Positions 45,593 through 56,028 of a stretch of 64,000 bases of DNA are shown here, one piece after another. Origin of the DNA: Anniella stebbinsi. Lineage: Eukaryota; Chordata; Lepidosauria; Squamata; Anniellidae. The first letter of the stretch is position 1, and each line of letters opens with the position of its first letter. Below the pieces are notes generated by a model that made no database searches, was not told the DNA's origin, and saw only the letters and a list, made by a program, of their open reading frames with translations. The DNA lies in contig JARDYH010000002.1 in the NCBI GenBank assembly GCA_029215795.1, positions 60,613,001 to 60,677,000 of the forward strand, in the 5' to 3' direction. The position numbers and the translations under genes were made by a program.

Positions 45593-46802
45593 ATATATCA
45601 CATCCTTCCCACCGCATGTACATGCTGTACAGTATGCACCAAAGAATAGTTGAGAGGTTGTGTAAGTCTGCTGTCCAAGTGAACAGATCCCACAGGGCTT
45701 GTGGTTCTTGGCACAAGGTCAAAACACTGATTAATGCTAACAATTAGTTGTTAGCTGCTTCAATGTGACCTTCATTTTGATCAGAGGGACAAGGAAATGA
45801 TTTATGAACGCATCACAAAAATATAAATTCACCACATTTAGCAAGGGAAAAATTAAGTGGCTTGAAAAATAGTCTTTAAACTATTTACTTATGTTTTGCT
45901 ATTTCCCCCGGGGTGTGTGAATGCCACAGTTCCGCCTGCCAGGTGGAGTGTGATAACACGGGTTGTGGTCTTTTCAGCATGGTCATTTATAGTCCAATTC
46001 TGTAACTATAAAAAGTACTAAAACAATAACTAATGGGTAAAATCCAACATTGCATGAGCAGACTTCTGCTCTTGCAACAGAATTGCCCCCTCCTCTGTAC
46101 TCTCCTGCAGTCCTTGTGTTCCCCAAAATCTGCTCTGGAGTGTCCCCCTAATTACTGGAGCTGTAGGGGAAGGGGGAATTTTTCTCCCTCCATTCCACTG
46201 ACGGAAGTCTTACAATCATCAGGAAGGTCTAATTGGATACAACCCAATAATTTTAAAAAGGGGATTGAGGCATTAAAGAAAGTAACAATAACACCAGCAA
46301 AAATAACAATAACACCAGCAAAATATCCTCAGATTCATTTAGTTGAGAGACTTTCCAGATGACAATGGACCCCCCCCCCCTTCAGGTGAGCTTCATACAG
46401 CATCTTCATTCTGGTAGTTCCTCCCATGTAATGGTTCTTTGGATGGTGTTGCTGCTATAAAAGTGGTGCTACAGCCAAACTGCTATTTCCAATTTTGTGT
46501 TTTGATTAAAATGTTTTAGACGGACAGATATTTCAATAGAAATTTCAAAATGGCATGGCCATAATGGCAAGGGATTTATCTGGCTTATAATCAATGATGT
46601 CATGGGCACTATCCAATCATAGCCTTGACATTTGTACAATTATATCCATATAGCATTTCAGATAGACATGATTGCACCAAAAACTGCTTCCCCCCAAAAC
46701 CAAAATATTATGCAGAGAGACTGAAATTCCACTGAACTCAGTAGGATTTACTTTCAAAGTAGACCTGCATATGATTGGGTTGTGAATACTGGGTCTAATC
46801 TA
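45593..46802. other. No gene recognised
   Basis: AT-rich sequence up to the left end of the Harbinger element. Contains a C homopolymer of 11 at about 46370 and short duplicated AACAATAACACCAGCAAAA units at 46285-46322. Confidence 0.4.
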
Positions 46803-46990
46803 GGCCTCCTCCACACGGGGCGTTTAATGAGCCTTGAAGGCTCATTATAAATTTTACCTACACACGAGCGGAGCGCAAAACGGGCGTAGAGGCGCGTTAT
46901 CTCCCGGATTATGCGCATTATCGAATGCGCGTTAAATAGCGACTTTTATTTTGCGGCGGGATGTAAAGCGCGTTATGACCATGTGTACAG
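46803..46990. repeat. Left terminal/subterminal region shared with MITEs
   Basis: Aligns with the first half of MITE copy 6: terminal repeat, a CCTTGAAGGCTCATTA hairpin, ACGAGCGGAGCGCAAAACGG, GCGTAGAGGCGCG and the site GGATTATGCGCATTATCG at 46909-46922. Confidence 0.85.
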
Positions 46991-47099
46991 TTTTTCAGTG
47001 AAGCGCATTTTCGGAGAGGTGTGAGCAGGTAGAGGGCGGGTTTTGACGAGATGGGCGGGGAGAGGGAAGGGATTTCCGGCGGGAGATTTGAAAAAAAGC

Positions 47100-47283
47100 C
47101 CTCAGGTTATGCGCAGCCGCGTGGGTGTGCTCACCCAACGGTTTGGCTGGAGGCGCAGGTGTGGTCGCGCGCCTATGCATATAAGCGCGTGCGCGCGATC
47201 CGACCGTTGACCTCATTTAACTTCGCGACGCCAGAGAGACTGCATCCTGATTTATTTCCTCTACACCTTTTCCACCTACCGAA
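47100..47283 (+). promoter_or_regulatory. Promoter and 5' leader of the plus-strand Myb-like gene
   Basis: A TATA-like ATGCATATAAGCGCG at about 47173-47187 lies about 100 bp before the ATG. Downstream are TTGACCTCATTTAAC and CGACGCCAGAGAGAC. The same order, inverted, precedes the transposase gene (56150 to 56060): GCATATGCATACAAGCACG, TTGAGTTCATTTACC and CGACACCAGAGAAGC. Upstream blocks (GGTTATGCGCAG, GAAAAAAAGCC, GGAGAGGGAAGG) are also mirrored at the other end. Confidence 0.65.
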
Positions 47284-50200
47284 ATGGCTGCTCCAGGAAG
47301 GGGAGTTTCTTGGAAAAAGGCAGAGATTCTCAACCTTCTGGACATTTTTGGGGAGCAGAAAGTTCAAGCTCAACTGAATGCCAGCCATAGGAACCTCGAT
47401 GCCTATGAATCCATTGCTCAGGAAATGCAAAGAAGGGGCCATATCCGTACAGCGAAGGAGTGCAGGACGAAGGCAAAGGCAATGAGGCAGGAATATCGCA
47501 GGGTCGTGAATCATAATTCACGATCAGGAAATGATGCTGCCACCTGCCCCTTTTTTGAGGAGCTTCATAGCATTTTTCGGGGGGATGCTACTATTCAACC
47601 AAATCGCGTGGGCAGGAGTCTGAACATCCATCGTGTCCAAGCACCTGCTGCTGCTCCCCCAGTAAGTTCCCCCCTGGCTTTCCCGCTCTCAGAAGGCTCA
47701 GAAGAACTGTTCAGCAGTGAACTTCAAACAATAGATGTGGAGGACTACCTTGGAACGCCCTACTCTCCCGGAGGTACATTGATTGTAATTGCCATTTTTT
47801 AAAAAATCTCGTTCTTCCTTCTATTTCATGCCTATAGCTCACATCTGATGTTTTCCCCTTTTAGAATTGGAGACACCAGAAGATATTGGAAACGAAGAAC
47901 CTGAAGGTATAGACTGTTTCTTTTGTTGGGTTGGGAAGACTCTTAACTTTACAACTTAATATTGTGTTCCATGGAATAAAAAATTGTATTCTAAAATGGG
48001 GCAGGCAGATGCGGGTGAGCGGGTGGGGCAGGAGAGGGCAGGAGAGATCTCCTCTAGCTACCCAGCGTTTCTCTGGTCTCTCCAGGGCGGGGGGGAAAAA
48101 GGATAAGGGGCAGGCAGCCTCCTAATAGCTCTTCTTTTTCTTCCACGGCAGCCTACAGAAGCAGCAGTACCACCAGTGTGTCAGAAACCAGTGAGCACGC
48201 AGATTTGAGGGCCAGAAATCTCCAGCAGCATCCTGCAGCAGCACCGAGTAAGTATAGGGCTATGTCAATGAAACCTCCTAAAAGCTCATCTTTTTCTGCC
48301 ATGGCAGGAGCCTCCAGAAGCAGCGGTACCACCAGTGCGTCAGAAACCAGTGAGCATGCAGATTTGAGGGCCAGAAATCTCCAGCAGCATCCTGCACCAG
48401 CACCACCGAGTAAGTATAGGGCTAATTTCTGGGGTGCATGGGACCAGAAATTGTGGTCTATGGGAGGGATTTCAGCCTTTTTCTCTACAGCACTTAAAGT
48501 TACATGAGCCCTGACCTCCTTTTCATGTGGTCACTGTAGTATACTGCCTGCAACTTTAACTGTGGTGATGAAGAGGGAATTTCACCAGGTGCTGCATGCA
48601 TACAAACGGCACCGGCTGAAATTCCTTTTTCTCTACAGCACTTAAAGTTACATGAGCCCTGACCTCCTTTTCATGTGGTCAGCCCTGACCTCCTTTTCAT
48701 GTGGTCACTGTAGTATACTGCCTGCAACTTTAACTGTGGTGATGAAGAGGGAATTTCACCAGGTGCTGCATGCATACAAACGGCACCGGCTGAAATTCCT
48801 TTTTCTCTACAGCACTTAAAGTTACATGAGCCCTGACCTCCTTTTCATGTGGTCACTGTAGTATACTGCCTGCAACTTTAACTGTGGTGATGAAGAGGGA
48901 ATTTCACCAGGTGCTGCATGCATACAAACGGCACCGGCTGAAATTCCTTTTTCTCTACAGCACTTAAAGTTACATGAGCCCTGCCCTCCTTTTCATGTGA
49001 TCAGCCTAGGCAGGCAGCCATTTTGAACACACAAACAACCCCCCCCCCCTATTTAAAATGGAGGTTTGTGATTGTGCCTATTGGAATGAAACCTCCTAAT
49101 AGCTCTTCTTTTTCTTCCACGGCAGCCTACAGAAGCAGCGGTTACACCAGTGCGTCGGAAACCAGTGAGCACGCAGATTTGAGGGCCAGAAATCTCCAGC
49201 AGCATCCTGCACCAGCACCACCGTGTAAGTACTGGGCTAATTTCTGGGGTGCATGGGACCAGAAATTGTGGTCTATGGGAGGGATTTCAGCCTTTTTCTC
49301 TACAGCACTTAAAGTTACATGAGCCCTGACCTCCTTTTCATGTGGTCACTGTAGTATACTGCCTGCAACTTTAACTGTGGTGATGAAGAGGGAATTTCAC
49401 CAGGTGCTGCATGCATACAAACGGCACCGGCTGAAATTCCTTTTTCTCTACAGCACTTAAAGTTACATGAGCCCTGACCTCCTTTTCATGTGGTCAGCCC
49501 TGACCTCCTTTTCATGTGGTCACTGTAGTATACTGCCTGCAACTTTAACTGTGGTGATGAAGAGGGAATTTCACCAGGAACTAATTCCATACAAATGACA
49601 CTGGCTGAAATTCCCTTTTCTGTACAACTGTTAAAGTTACATGAGCCCTGACCTCCTTTTCATGTGGTCAGCCCTGACCTCCTTTTCATGTGATCAGCCT
49701 AGGCAGGCAGCCATTTTGAACACACAAACAACCCCCCCCCCCTATTTAAAATGGAGGTTTGTGATTGTGCCTATTGGAAGACTCTTAACTTTACAACTTA
49801 ATATTGTGTTCCATGGAATAAAAAATTGTATTCTAAAATGGGGCAGGCAGATGCGGGTGAGCGGGTGGGGCAGGAGAGGGCAGGAGAGATCTCCTCTAGC
49901 TACCCAGCGTTTCTCTGGTCTCTCCAGGGCGGGGGGGAAAAAGGATAAGGGGCAGGCAGCCATTTTGAACAACCACCCCCATTTCAAAAGGAGGGAGGTT
50001 TGTGATTGTGCCTATTGATGAAACCTCCTAATAGCTCTTCTTTTTCTTCCACGGCAGCCTACAGAAGCAGCGGTTACACCAGTGCGTCGGAAACCAGTGA
50101 CCACGCAGATTTGAGGGCCAGAAATCTCCACCATCCTGCAGCAGGAGCGAGTAAGTACAGCCGATGTTATTTGCTTGATAAAGTTTCAGTCCTGCAATTC

Positions 50201-51003
50201 TTATAAATGTGTGAAAGGACATTCTCATCTTCAGGATGAGGGTGCGAGAGAACCCATGGTACAGGCTGGACATGTAATAAATGATTTTTAAACACACTAA
50301 ACTTTGCCCTTTCCCTTCAGGTACAGATGAAGGAAGGAGACATCCCATCCAAAAGTCAGCACTCTCGCCTGCAACGCGCCTGGAAATGGCCAGAAACAGA
50401 AGACCCCCACGCAGCAGGGACACAGACCGCATTCTGGAGCATGCCTCTGCACACAACGCAAACCTCTTGCAGATGCATGAGCAGATGTTGCAGAAAAATG
50501 ACCAGATGTTGGACTATTTGAAAACAGAAGATGCAAGGGACCAAAGAAATCAAGATGCCCTTCTCAGAATTCTAGAAAGACAATGTGTCACGATGGAGAA
50601 GCTGGTGACGGTGGTGCAACAGGAAGAACCGGGAAGATCAACCCATACAGCCAACCCATCATCTACTACTAGCCATGGAAAACGCCAGCCAATAAAAAGA
50701 CGGTTGGCTATTGACAGTATGGAGGGGACCAGCTCTAAGCCAAATGACTTAGGTGGGAACTCAGGAGAGGGTGAGGGGAGAAAATGCCTGGCTAAGAAGA
50801 AACGTAAAGTCAGGGTGCAACACCCCCAGTCTGCCCAGTTGCAAAATCCCCAGAATGACATTTTAACCAAAGACTTGGACGAATCACTGCTCCCGTGCTC
50901 CCATACAGTACCCCCACAGCGCTCATCATCACCACTTCAAGGTGAGCCAAGCATAAAGCGCACGGCACGGGAGGTAAAAAAACCCTTAAAGTTCTCCCCT
51001 TAG
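47284..51003 (+). CDS. Harbinger Myb/SANT-like (trihelix) protein A with amplified exons
   Basis: Predicted DNA-binding partner of the transposase. Exons: 47284-47773, 47865-47906, 48152-48247, 48308-48409, 49126-49224, 50058-50150 and 50321-51003. All introns are GT-AG and phase 1, and the sum is 1,605 nt (534 aa). Residues about 8-100 form a trihelix Myb/SANT-like domain (VSWKKAEILNLLDIF ... AKECRTKAKAMRQEYRRV ... CPFFEEL). Residues 178-307 come from four versions of one exon, each with SETSEHADLRARNL (SETSDHADLRARNL in the last). Residues about 345-408 look coiled-coil, and KKKRKV at about 466-471 is a strong nuclear-localisation signal. In Harbinger systems the Myb-like protein binds the element ends and brings transposase to the nucleus; here that role is inferred from family. 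The start has an in-frame ATG just before the trihelix domain. Isoforms skipping repeated exons would stay in frame. Splice sites are my reading, unsupported by transcripts. Confidence 0.82.
47933..48120 (+). repeat. Intronic block duplicated at 49779-49965
   Basis: From GAAGACTCTTAACTTTACAA through GGATAAGGGGCAGGCAG, this block recurs almost identically at 49779-49965. Each copy lies in the intron ahead of one of the repeated exons (exons 3 and 6), so exons and flanking intron were duplicated together, recently by the low divergence. Confidence 0.9.
48152..50150 (+). repeat. Four-copy amplified exon module of gene A
   Basis: Modules 48152-48247 (96 nt), 48308-48409 (102), 49126-49224 (99) and 50058-50150 (93). 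Each is preceded by a polypyrimidine tract (CTTTTTCTTCCACGGCAG in three, CTTTTTCTGCCATGGCAG in one) and followed by GTAAGTA or GTAAGTAC. All are multiples of 3 and phase 1-1. Variation is in the start (AYRSS, ASRSS, YRSSGYT) and in the number of Q/P/A residues at the end. Confidence 0.88.
48490..49690 (+). repeat. 148/174-bp repeats derived from the hAT MITE, in gene A introns
   Basis: The marker TCACTGTAGTATACTGCC begins at 48531, 48705, 48853, 49346 and 49520, giving periods of 148 and 174 bp. The 174-bp form carries an extra copy of AGCCCTGACCTCC and TTTTCATGTGG. The unit contains AACTTTAACTGTGGTGATG, GAAATTCC and CACTTAAAGTTACATGAGCC, which is half of a TAGGGTGACCA-type MITE. The two arrays flank exon 5. 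Confidence 0.88.
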
Positions 51004-51027
51004 AATACATGATTTATGTTATTGTTA

Positions 51028-51290
51028 ATAATTTGCTGTTAATTATGGTTTTTTTTGCTGTTATTTATGTAATTGTTATGTTATTTGCTGTTAATTATGG
51101 TTTTTTTTGCTGTTATTTATGTAATTGTTATGTTATTTGCTGTTAATTATGGTATTTTTTGCTGTTATTTATGTAATTGTTATGTTATTTGCTGTTAATT
51201 ATGGTATTTTTTGCTGTTATTTATGTAATTGTTATGTTATTTGCTGTTAATTATGGTATTTTTTGCTGTTATTTATGTTGTATTTAACCA
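51028..51290 (+). repeat. 52-bp tandem repeat, five units
   Basis: GCTGTTAATTATGG starts at 51035, 51087, 51139, 51191 and 51243, exactly 52 bp apart. The array lies between the stop codons of the convergent genes A (51003) and B (51494). A candidate polyadenylation signal AATAAA for gene A is at about 51430. Confidence 0.95.
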
Positions 51291-51493
51291 TTACAATATA
51301 GTTTTCATATCTCACTGTGTGGTTGGGACTGTGCTTCCTATCTATTATTAAAACAGTTAGGCATCCCTCCTTAATACTGCACCAACCTGAAAATGCTAAG
51401 GAAAACCAAAACAATGTTTTAGTAACAAAAATAAAGATTTAGTTTTTTAAACAAATATTATTTTCAACTATTTACAATATTTTTTTCAACTAT

Positions 51494-53390
51494 TTACAAT
51501 TTACTGAGGATCTTGTCCAACTTTTCCTCCATTGAGGACATGCGATTCTGCATGCCTCCAACGGCTGCCTCAAGCCTCTCCAGCCGCTCCTGAGTGGGAA
51601 CTGCATGGGATGGTAAGAAAAAAAAAATGTTTAAAATCATATAATATAACCAACAGAAAAACAGTTCAAGATGTACCACTCAATGACATTGGCTATTCAA
51701 TGCGATTCAATTTACAGGAATGTAAATATAGTTTTTCATTTTTTAATTAAAAATTTAAACCATTAGTCCTGTACTGTACAATAGGGTGACCACATAAAAT
51801 CCAGGTCGGTTAAACTGTTGTGATGAAGAGGGGATTTCACCAGGAACTAATTGCATACAAATGACACTGGCTGAAATTCCCTTTTCTCTACAACTGTTAC
51901 AGATACAGGAGCCCTGACCTGGATTTTATATGCTCAATGTACTCTACATTATACAAAGCAATGGAACTTCTATTACCTGCTGGAGACACAGCAGCAGGTG
52001 AGACAGGTGGGGGTGCATCCTCCTCTTCCTCCTCTTCCTGCACCTCCTCCTCCACCTCCTCCGCAGACGGCGACGGCGATGGACTGAGTATCCCTTCAAA
52101 ATTGGAAAAAAAATGTTATTTTAAGTTTCTATCATGGTGTTCCCCGCCTCGATCCGTTGGGAGAGTCTGTTAATTAATAAATAAATAAATACATATATCA
52201 TTACAATTATTAATATTAATAATATTATTAAAGTACGCTGGGCAAAAATAGTATTCCTAATTAATCTGGCTTGCATTTAACTTACGTGCCCTTCTGCGGA
52301 GGGTCATCCGAGGAGGAGAAGGAGGAGAAGGAGGAGGAGGAGGAGAAGTCCCCCCAACCTCCTCCACTTCCGGAGAAGGCGCTGCCTCCTCCGCCGTCCT
52401 GTTTTGGGCTAAGAAAAAGAGGGAAGGGAAAAAGGGAAATAACATTAAAATGTGGAAGGGTCCCTGAAGGGCATCTAGTCCCACCCCAAGATGAATGCTG
52501 GAATCCACCTTAAAGCCTCATTGTGTCAGGGGTCATTGTTTTTGGGGCATTCCCCCCCCCCAACCTGCACATCCACCAGAGAATACACAATGAGCAGTGG
52601 GCAGAATCACCAGCACACAGGGCTCCTGAAGGGCATCTAGTCCCACCCCACCCAAGATGTATGCTGGAATCCACCTTAAAGCCTCATTGTGTCAGGGGTT
52701 ATAGTTTTTGGGGCATTCCCCCCCCCCCAACCTGCACATCCACCAGAGAATACACAATGAGCAGTGGGCAGAATCACCAGCACACAGGGCTCCTGAAGGG
52801 CATCTAGTCCCACCCCACCCAAGATGTATGCTGGAATCCACCTTAAAGCCTCATTGTGTCAGGGGTCATTGTTTTTGGGGCATTCCCCCCCCCCCCAACC
52901 TGCACATCCACCAGAGAATACACAATGAGCAGTGGGCAGAATGCTAATGCACTCACTCACCTGCAGTCAGCCTCTCCTCCGGGGTTGGTCTCCCCGCCTT
53001 CCGCCACAGCTCCCGGAATTGACCGAAGTAGGGAGGACGCTGACGGAAGGGGGGATGCTCCCCATGGGCAGCAATGGCCCGAAAGAAGCCCGCCTTGACG
53101 TACTTAAACTTTGTCCGACACTGCAGGGCAGTGCGGACAAAGTTGTTCATTTGCAGAGCAGCAGCCGCCCTCCTAAACAGCCTCATAGTCGGGAGGCTGC
53201 TGCTCCGCACAATCCTTCCCACGAGGGAGGATTGGAGGAGGAAGGCCAACAATATGCGGACCTCCGCATCACTCCAATACCTCCCTCTTGGCATCTTGAA
53301 GGATTGTGAGGAAGTGTAGGCCTCACTTCCGGTTTGCGATGTTTCCGCGGACCGGTTTAGCGGTTGCGCGCATGCGCGCGGAACCGTCAA
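51494..53390 (-). CDS. Harbinger second Myb/SANT-like (trihelix) protein B
   Basis: Exons on the minus strand: 53390-52961, 52408-52286, 52093-51977 and 51600-51494. All introns are GT-AG and phase 1, total 777 nt (258 aa). Residues 33-131 hold a trihelix domain (GRYWSDAEVRILLAFLL ... TALQCRTKFKYVKAGFFRAI ... PYFGQFRELW). Exon 2 adds a proline/serine run and RMTLRRRAR. Exon 3 is acidic (VEEEVQEEEEEEDAPPP). Exon 4 is a short coiled coil (QERLERLEAAVGGMQ ... MEEKLDKILSKL). Met33 (53292-53294), directly ahead of the domain, is an alternative start giving 226 aa. Unlike gene A it has no repeated exons, and the two proteins share only the domain type. The presence of two such proteins in one Harbinger element is unusual; B could be a captured host gene or a second DNA-binding subunit. 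Acceptor choice for exon 3 (at 52094) was set by reading frame. Confidence 0.75.
51782..51941. mobile_element. hAT-type MITE, internally deleted, inside gene B intron 3
   Basis: Starts TAGGGTGACCACATAAAA and ends TTTTATATGCTCAATGTA. Only 160 of about 320 bp remain. Flanks CTGTACAA and CTCTACAT agree at 6 of 8. It shows the Harbinger element itself was a target for hAT MITEs. Confidence 0.7.
52137..52197 (+). mobile_element. L2-type tail fragment inside gene B intron 2
   Basis: GTTCCCCGCCTCGATCCG and GGGAGAG followed by AATAAATAAATAAATA, the truncated last 60 bp of the L2-type 3' end. Confidence 0.6.
52467..52950 (-). repeat. About 165-bp tandem repeat, three units, in gene B intron 1
   Basis: GCATCTAGTCCCACCCC starts at 52471, 52633 and 52800. 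Each unit also has TGGAATCCACCTTAAAGCC, a C homopolymer, CCTGCACATCCACCAGAG and ATGAGCAGTGGGCAGAAT. Open frames reading through it on the plus strand are compositional. Confidence 0.93.
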
Positions 53391-53470
53391 ACCACCATTC
53401 CCGAACCGCGCGTAAGTGATTAAACACTGTCGCGTTTGTTCGGAGCAGTGGGAAAGTTACCAGATGTGTT
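53391..53470 (-). promoter_or_regulatory. CpG-rich 5' region of gene B
   Basis: High CpG content from about 53320 to 53450 (GCGCGCATGCGCGCGG, ACCGCGCG) directly upstream of and overlapping the longest start of gene B. No TATA box is evident. It does not resemble the mirrored promoters of genes A and C. Confidence 0.4.
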
Positions 53471-54546
53471 TTGGGTGTCCTGAATGTACCTTTGGGTGTC
53501 CTGAACTGAAAACCTGAGAATGTTAGTGACTATATTGTACTATGTTATTCTCAAAAAAACAACCCTGTGAGGTAGGCATGGATGGGCTGTGGTCCTGTTA
53601 CTTGCCCTTCTGCAATGTTCACTGTACTGCATATGTGTGTTGGGTTACCTGAAGTCTTATTGTCTAGGAATTGTAGGAACATATTTTATTTAGGATAAGC
53701 ATTTTTAAAATAAGCATTTTTTAATATGGCAACAACAATATGGCAATATGGCAACAACAATTTCAGCATAGAAAATAAAATTAACAGCATTTACAACAGC
53801 ATTTAATTTGACATTGAAAGAAACATAGTTGAAAGTCACATTATTATGAACATACATCTCATAACAATATCTAATTACTAACAGCAATGTAAAAGAAAAA
53901 TCAGCAAAGAAAATAAAATTAACAGCATTTGCAACAGCATTGCATTACACATTGAAAGAAACATACGTTACTTTGAAGTCACTGAACATCTCAAAACAGC
54001 AATGTAAAAGCGAAATCAACATAGAAAATAAAATTCACATATTCTAAAGGGATTGTCTATAAGTAGTCTCATTTCCTAATGCAGCTTCTTCTTGATGAAA
54101 AAAGAATAAACACAGTCAGTGCTGCCTGGAGCGGGACTTGGCTTTTGCTTGAAGAATGGAATGAATGATCCAGAAAAAGGAAGCGGTTGCCTTCTGGTCT
54201 GGTCACATCACAGAGGTTCCACACGACACCGTCTTTGATCCCCTGCAGTTCTCTCTATGCTATGTTCTAAGGGAAATTTAGAGATGGATTGTTTTAGCAT
54301 AGGATGTAATAACAATATCCCACCCTCTACACATTCATTCATTCATTCATTCTCAGGCCATGAAGCCTTTATGCGGAAACTTTCCTGATTTGTTTATGCA
54401 CTTTCCTTATTGGTTTATGCTTCTAGCAGGTCTTGACACATGCTTCCTTCCTGTGACTTGCTGAAATAGAGTAAATAGAGTAAAGTTAGGGAAAACATGG
54501 CTTACACAAGTTTGGCACAGGGGTTTGGCACTGAACACTCACCTCC
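53471..54546. other. Spacer between genes B and C
   Basis: 53768-54045 holds about three imperfect tandem units marked by GAAAATAAAATT at 53771, 53909 and 54023, with ACAGCAATGTAAAAG and CATTGAAAGAAACATA. (ATTC)n at 54333-54352. No coding sequence is seen. Confidence 0.7.
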
Positions 54547-56028
54547 CTAGGGGTTCTGCCCACGCAGAGACCAAAGCATGCCTCTTAAGGCATCTCTGAC
54601 CTTTTCCCCAGCAGCCTTTTCTTGAATTTCCTCATGCCCCATTGGCAGCGGGGCACCCAGGGTTGCCAGTTCAATTTGCCTTGCTTCGTGGAGATCCAAT
54701 GCAACATCATGTCCTTGACTTTCACAAATGTTGTGTAGAATGACACAGGCAGATATCACAGAAATGACGTTTTCTTCAGCGAGTTCTATCCTGGACGACA
54801 GGCATCTCCACCGTGCTTTTAACCTTCCAAAGGCACATTCAACAACATTCCTCGCCCGTGACAGACAGTGGTTGAAATGTTGCTTTTGCTGGTCCAGGGC
54901 TCCGCCGTAAGGTTTCATCAGCCACTTCCGAATGGGGTAAGCGGAATCAGCCACCACCAGTGGAGGAATCTGCACGTCATTAACAGTAATGGTAGGGTTC
55001 CCTGGGATGAAGACACCAGCTTCCATGGCCTCAAAGAACGCAGAGTTCCTGAAGACATGGGCATCGTGATTTCTCCCACTCCAACCTATTTCCACATCCA
55101 TGAATCGCCCACGGTGGTCCACTGTGCCTTGAAGGAGCATGGAAAAAAAGCGTTTCCGGTTTATGTAGTCAGGGCCTTGCCTAGGAGGACAGGCAATTTC
55201 AATGTGACATCCATCTGTGGCTGCAACACAATGAAAGAAGCCCAGTTTGGAAAATCCACTCATGATCTGAGAGAGAAAACATAAATAATGGAAAATAAAT
55301 CATTACTGCTTCATCGGCTGGCATGCTTGAGATACAATGATCAAGTTCCATTTGGCCACCTATATAACAGCCTAGCCCATCTTTTCCTATCCCAAATAAT
55401 AAAAAACAAGACTCACCTCTGGAACATTGCCAAGGCAAACTGTTTTTCTCAGAAGCGCATGCTCCATGGCTAGGCAGACCTCCACAACGATCATGGCTGC
55501 CGTTGTTCTACCGATCCCAAATTGCTGAGCCACCACCCGGTAACCACCAGGATTTGCTAGCCTCCATATACAGATGGCCACGCGCTTCACCATTGGAATG
55601 GCTTCCCTCATGTTCGTATTGCGACGTTCTAGAAATGGCCGAAGATGGTCTGCAATCTGGAAAAGGGTTGCTCTGGTCATCCTAAAGTTCTCTAGCCACT
55701 GCTCATCACCCCAGAGGGCTAGAACATCGTTTTCCCACCAGTCACGACTCCTGGGGAAGCACCACCATCTTCTTGGTCTCTGTTTTTTCATCAAAGGAAC
55801 ATATAATAAATTCTCTTGGAGTCTATCTTGTTGGAGTCTTAAAAGATAAGAGTTGTTCTCTTGGAGCCTTCTCATGATGATTCGTCTTCTTCTTCTTCTC
55901 CGTTGAATCGTTCTCCTTAGGCAAGTCAATGTAACGTGCATATTTGCGATCAGAAGTTGAATCGCATAAATGAGGGAACGAGAAATCGAGGTAGGAGCCA
56001 TCTCGCCTTCTCTTCCCGTCCAGCTCAA
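54547..56028 (-). CDS. Harbinger transposase (HARBI1-like, DDE superfamily 4)
   Basis: Cuts and rejoins the element ends; expected to act in the nucleus with the Myb-like partner. Exon 1 is 56028-55417 (204 codons) and exon 2 is 55266-54547 (239 codons plus stop), joined by a GT-AG phase-0 intron, giving 443 aa, somewhat longer than HARBI1 proteins (about 350 aa) because of an arginine-rich N-terminus (TIQRRRRRRRIIMRR). A helix-turn-helix-like segment VKRVAICIWRLANPGGYRVV lies near residues 145-190. The nuclease core shows ATDGCHIEI (D222), NHDAHVFRNSAFF, VADSAYPIRKWLMKPY (D311) and VVECAFGRLKARWRCL (E347). The last D and E are 35 residues apart, and all three catalytic acids are present. Met10 is an alternative start. 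The reading frame is intact after splicing, so the source could be recently or still active. Confidence 0.93.

Noticed and set aside
51028..51290. Regular 52-bp repeats resembling a CRISPR array by spacing
   Set aside because: There are no variable spacers; the whole 52-bp unit is repeated, and the context is a eukaryotic transposon.
52271..52947. Plus-strand open frames in the gene B intron and exon 2 region
   Set aside because: They come from a tandem repeat and from the antisense of a proline/glutamate-rich exon.
51494..53390. Gene B as part of a separate transposon nested in the Harbinger element
   Set aside because: I looked for inverted ends and short duplications around 51.0-53.5 kb and saw none, only tandem repeats and small MITE and L2 pieces, so I treat it as an integral gene; a captured gene remains possible.
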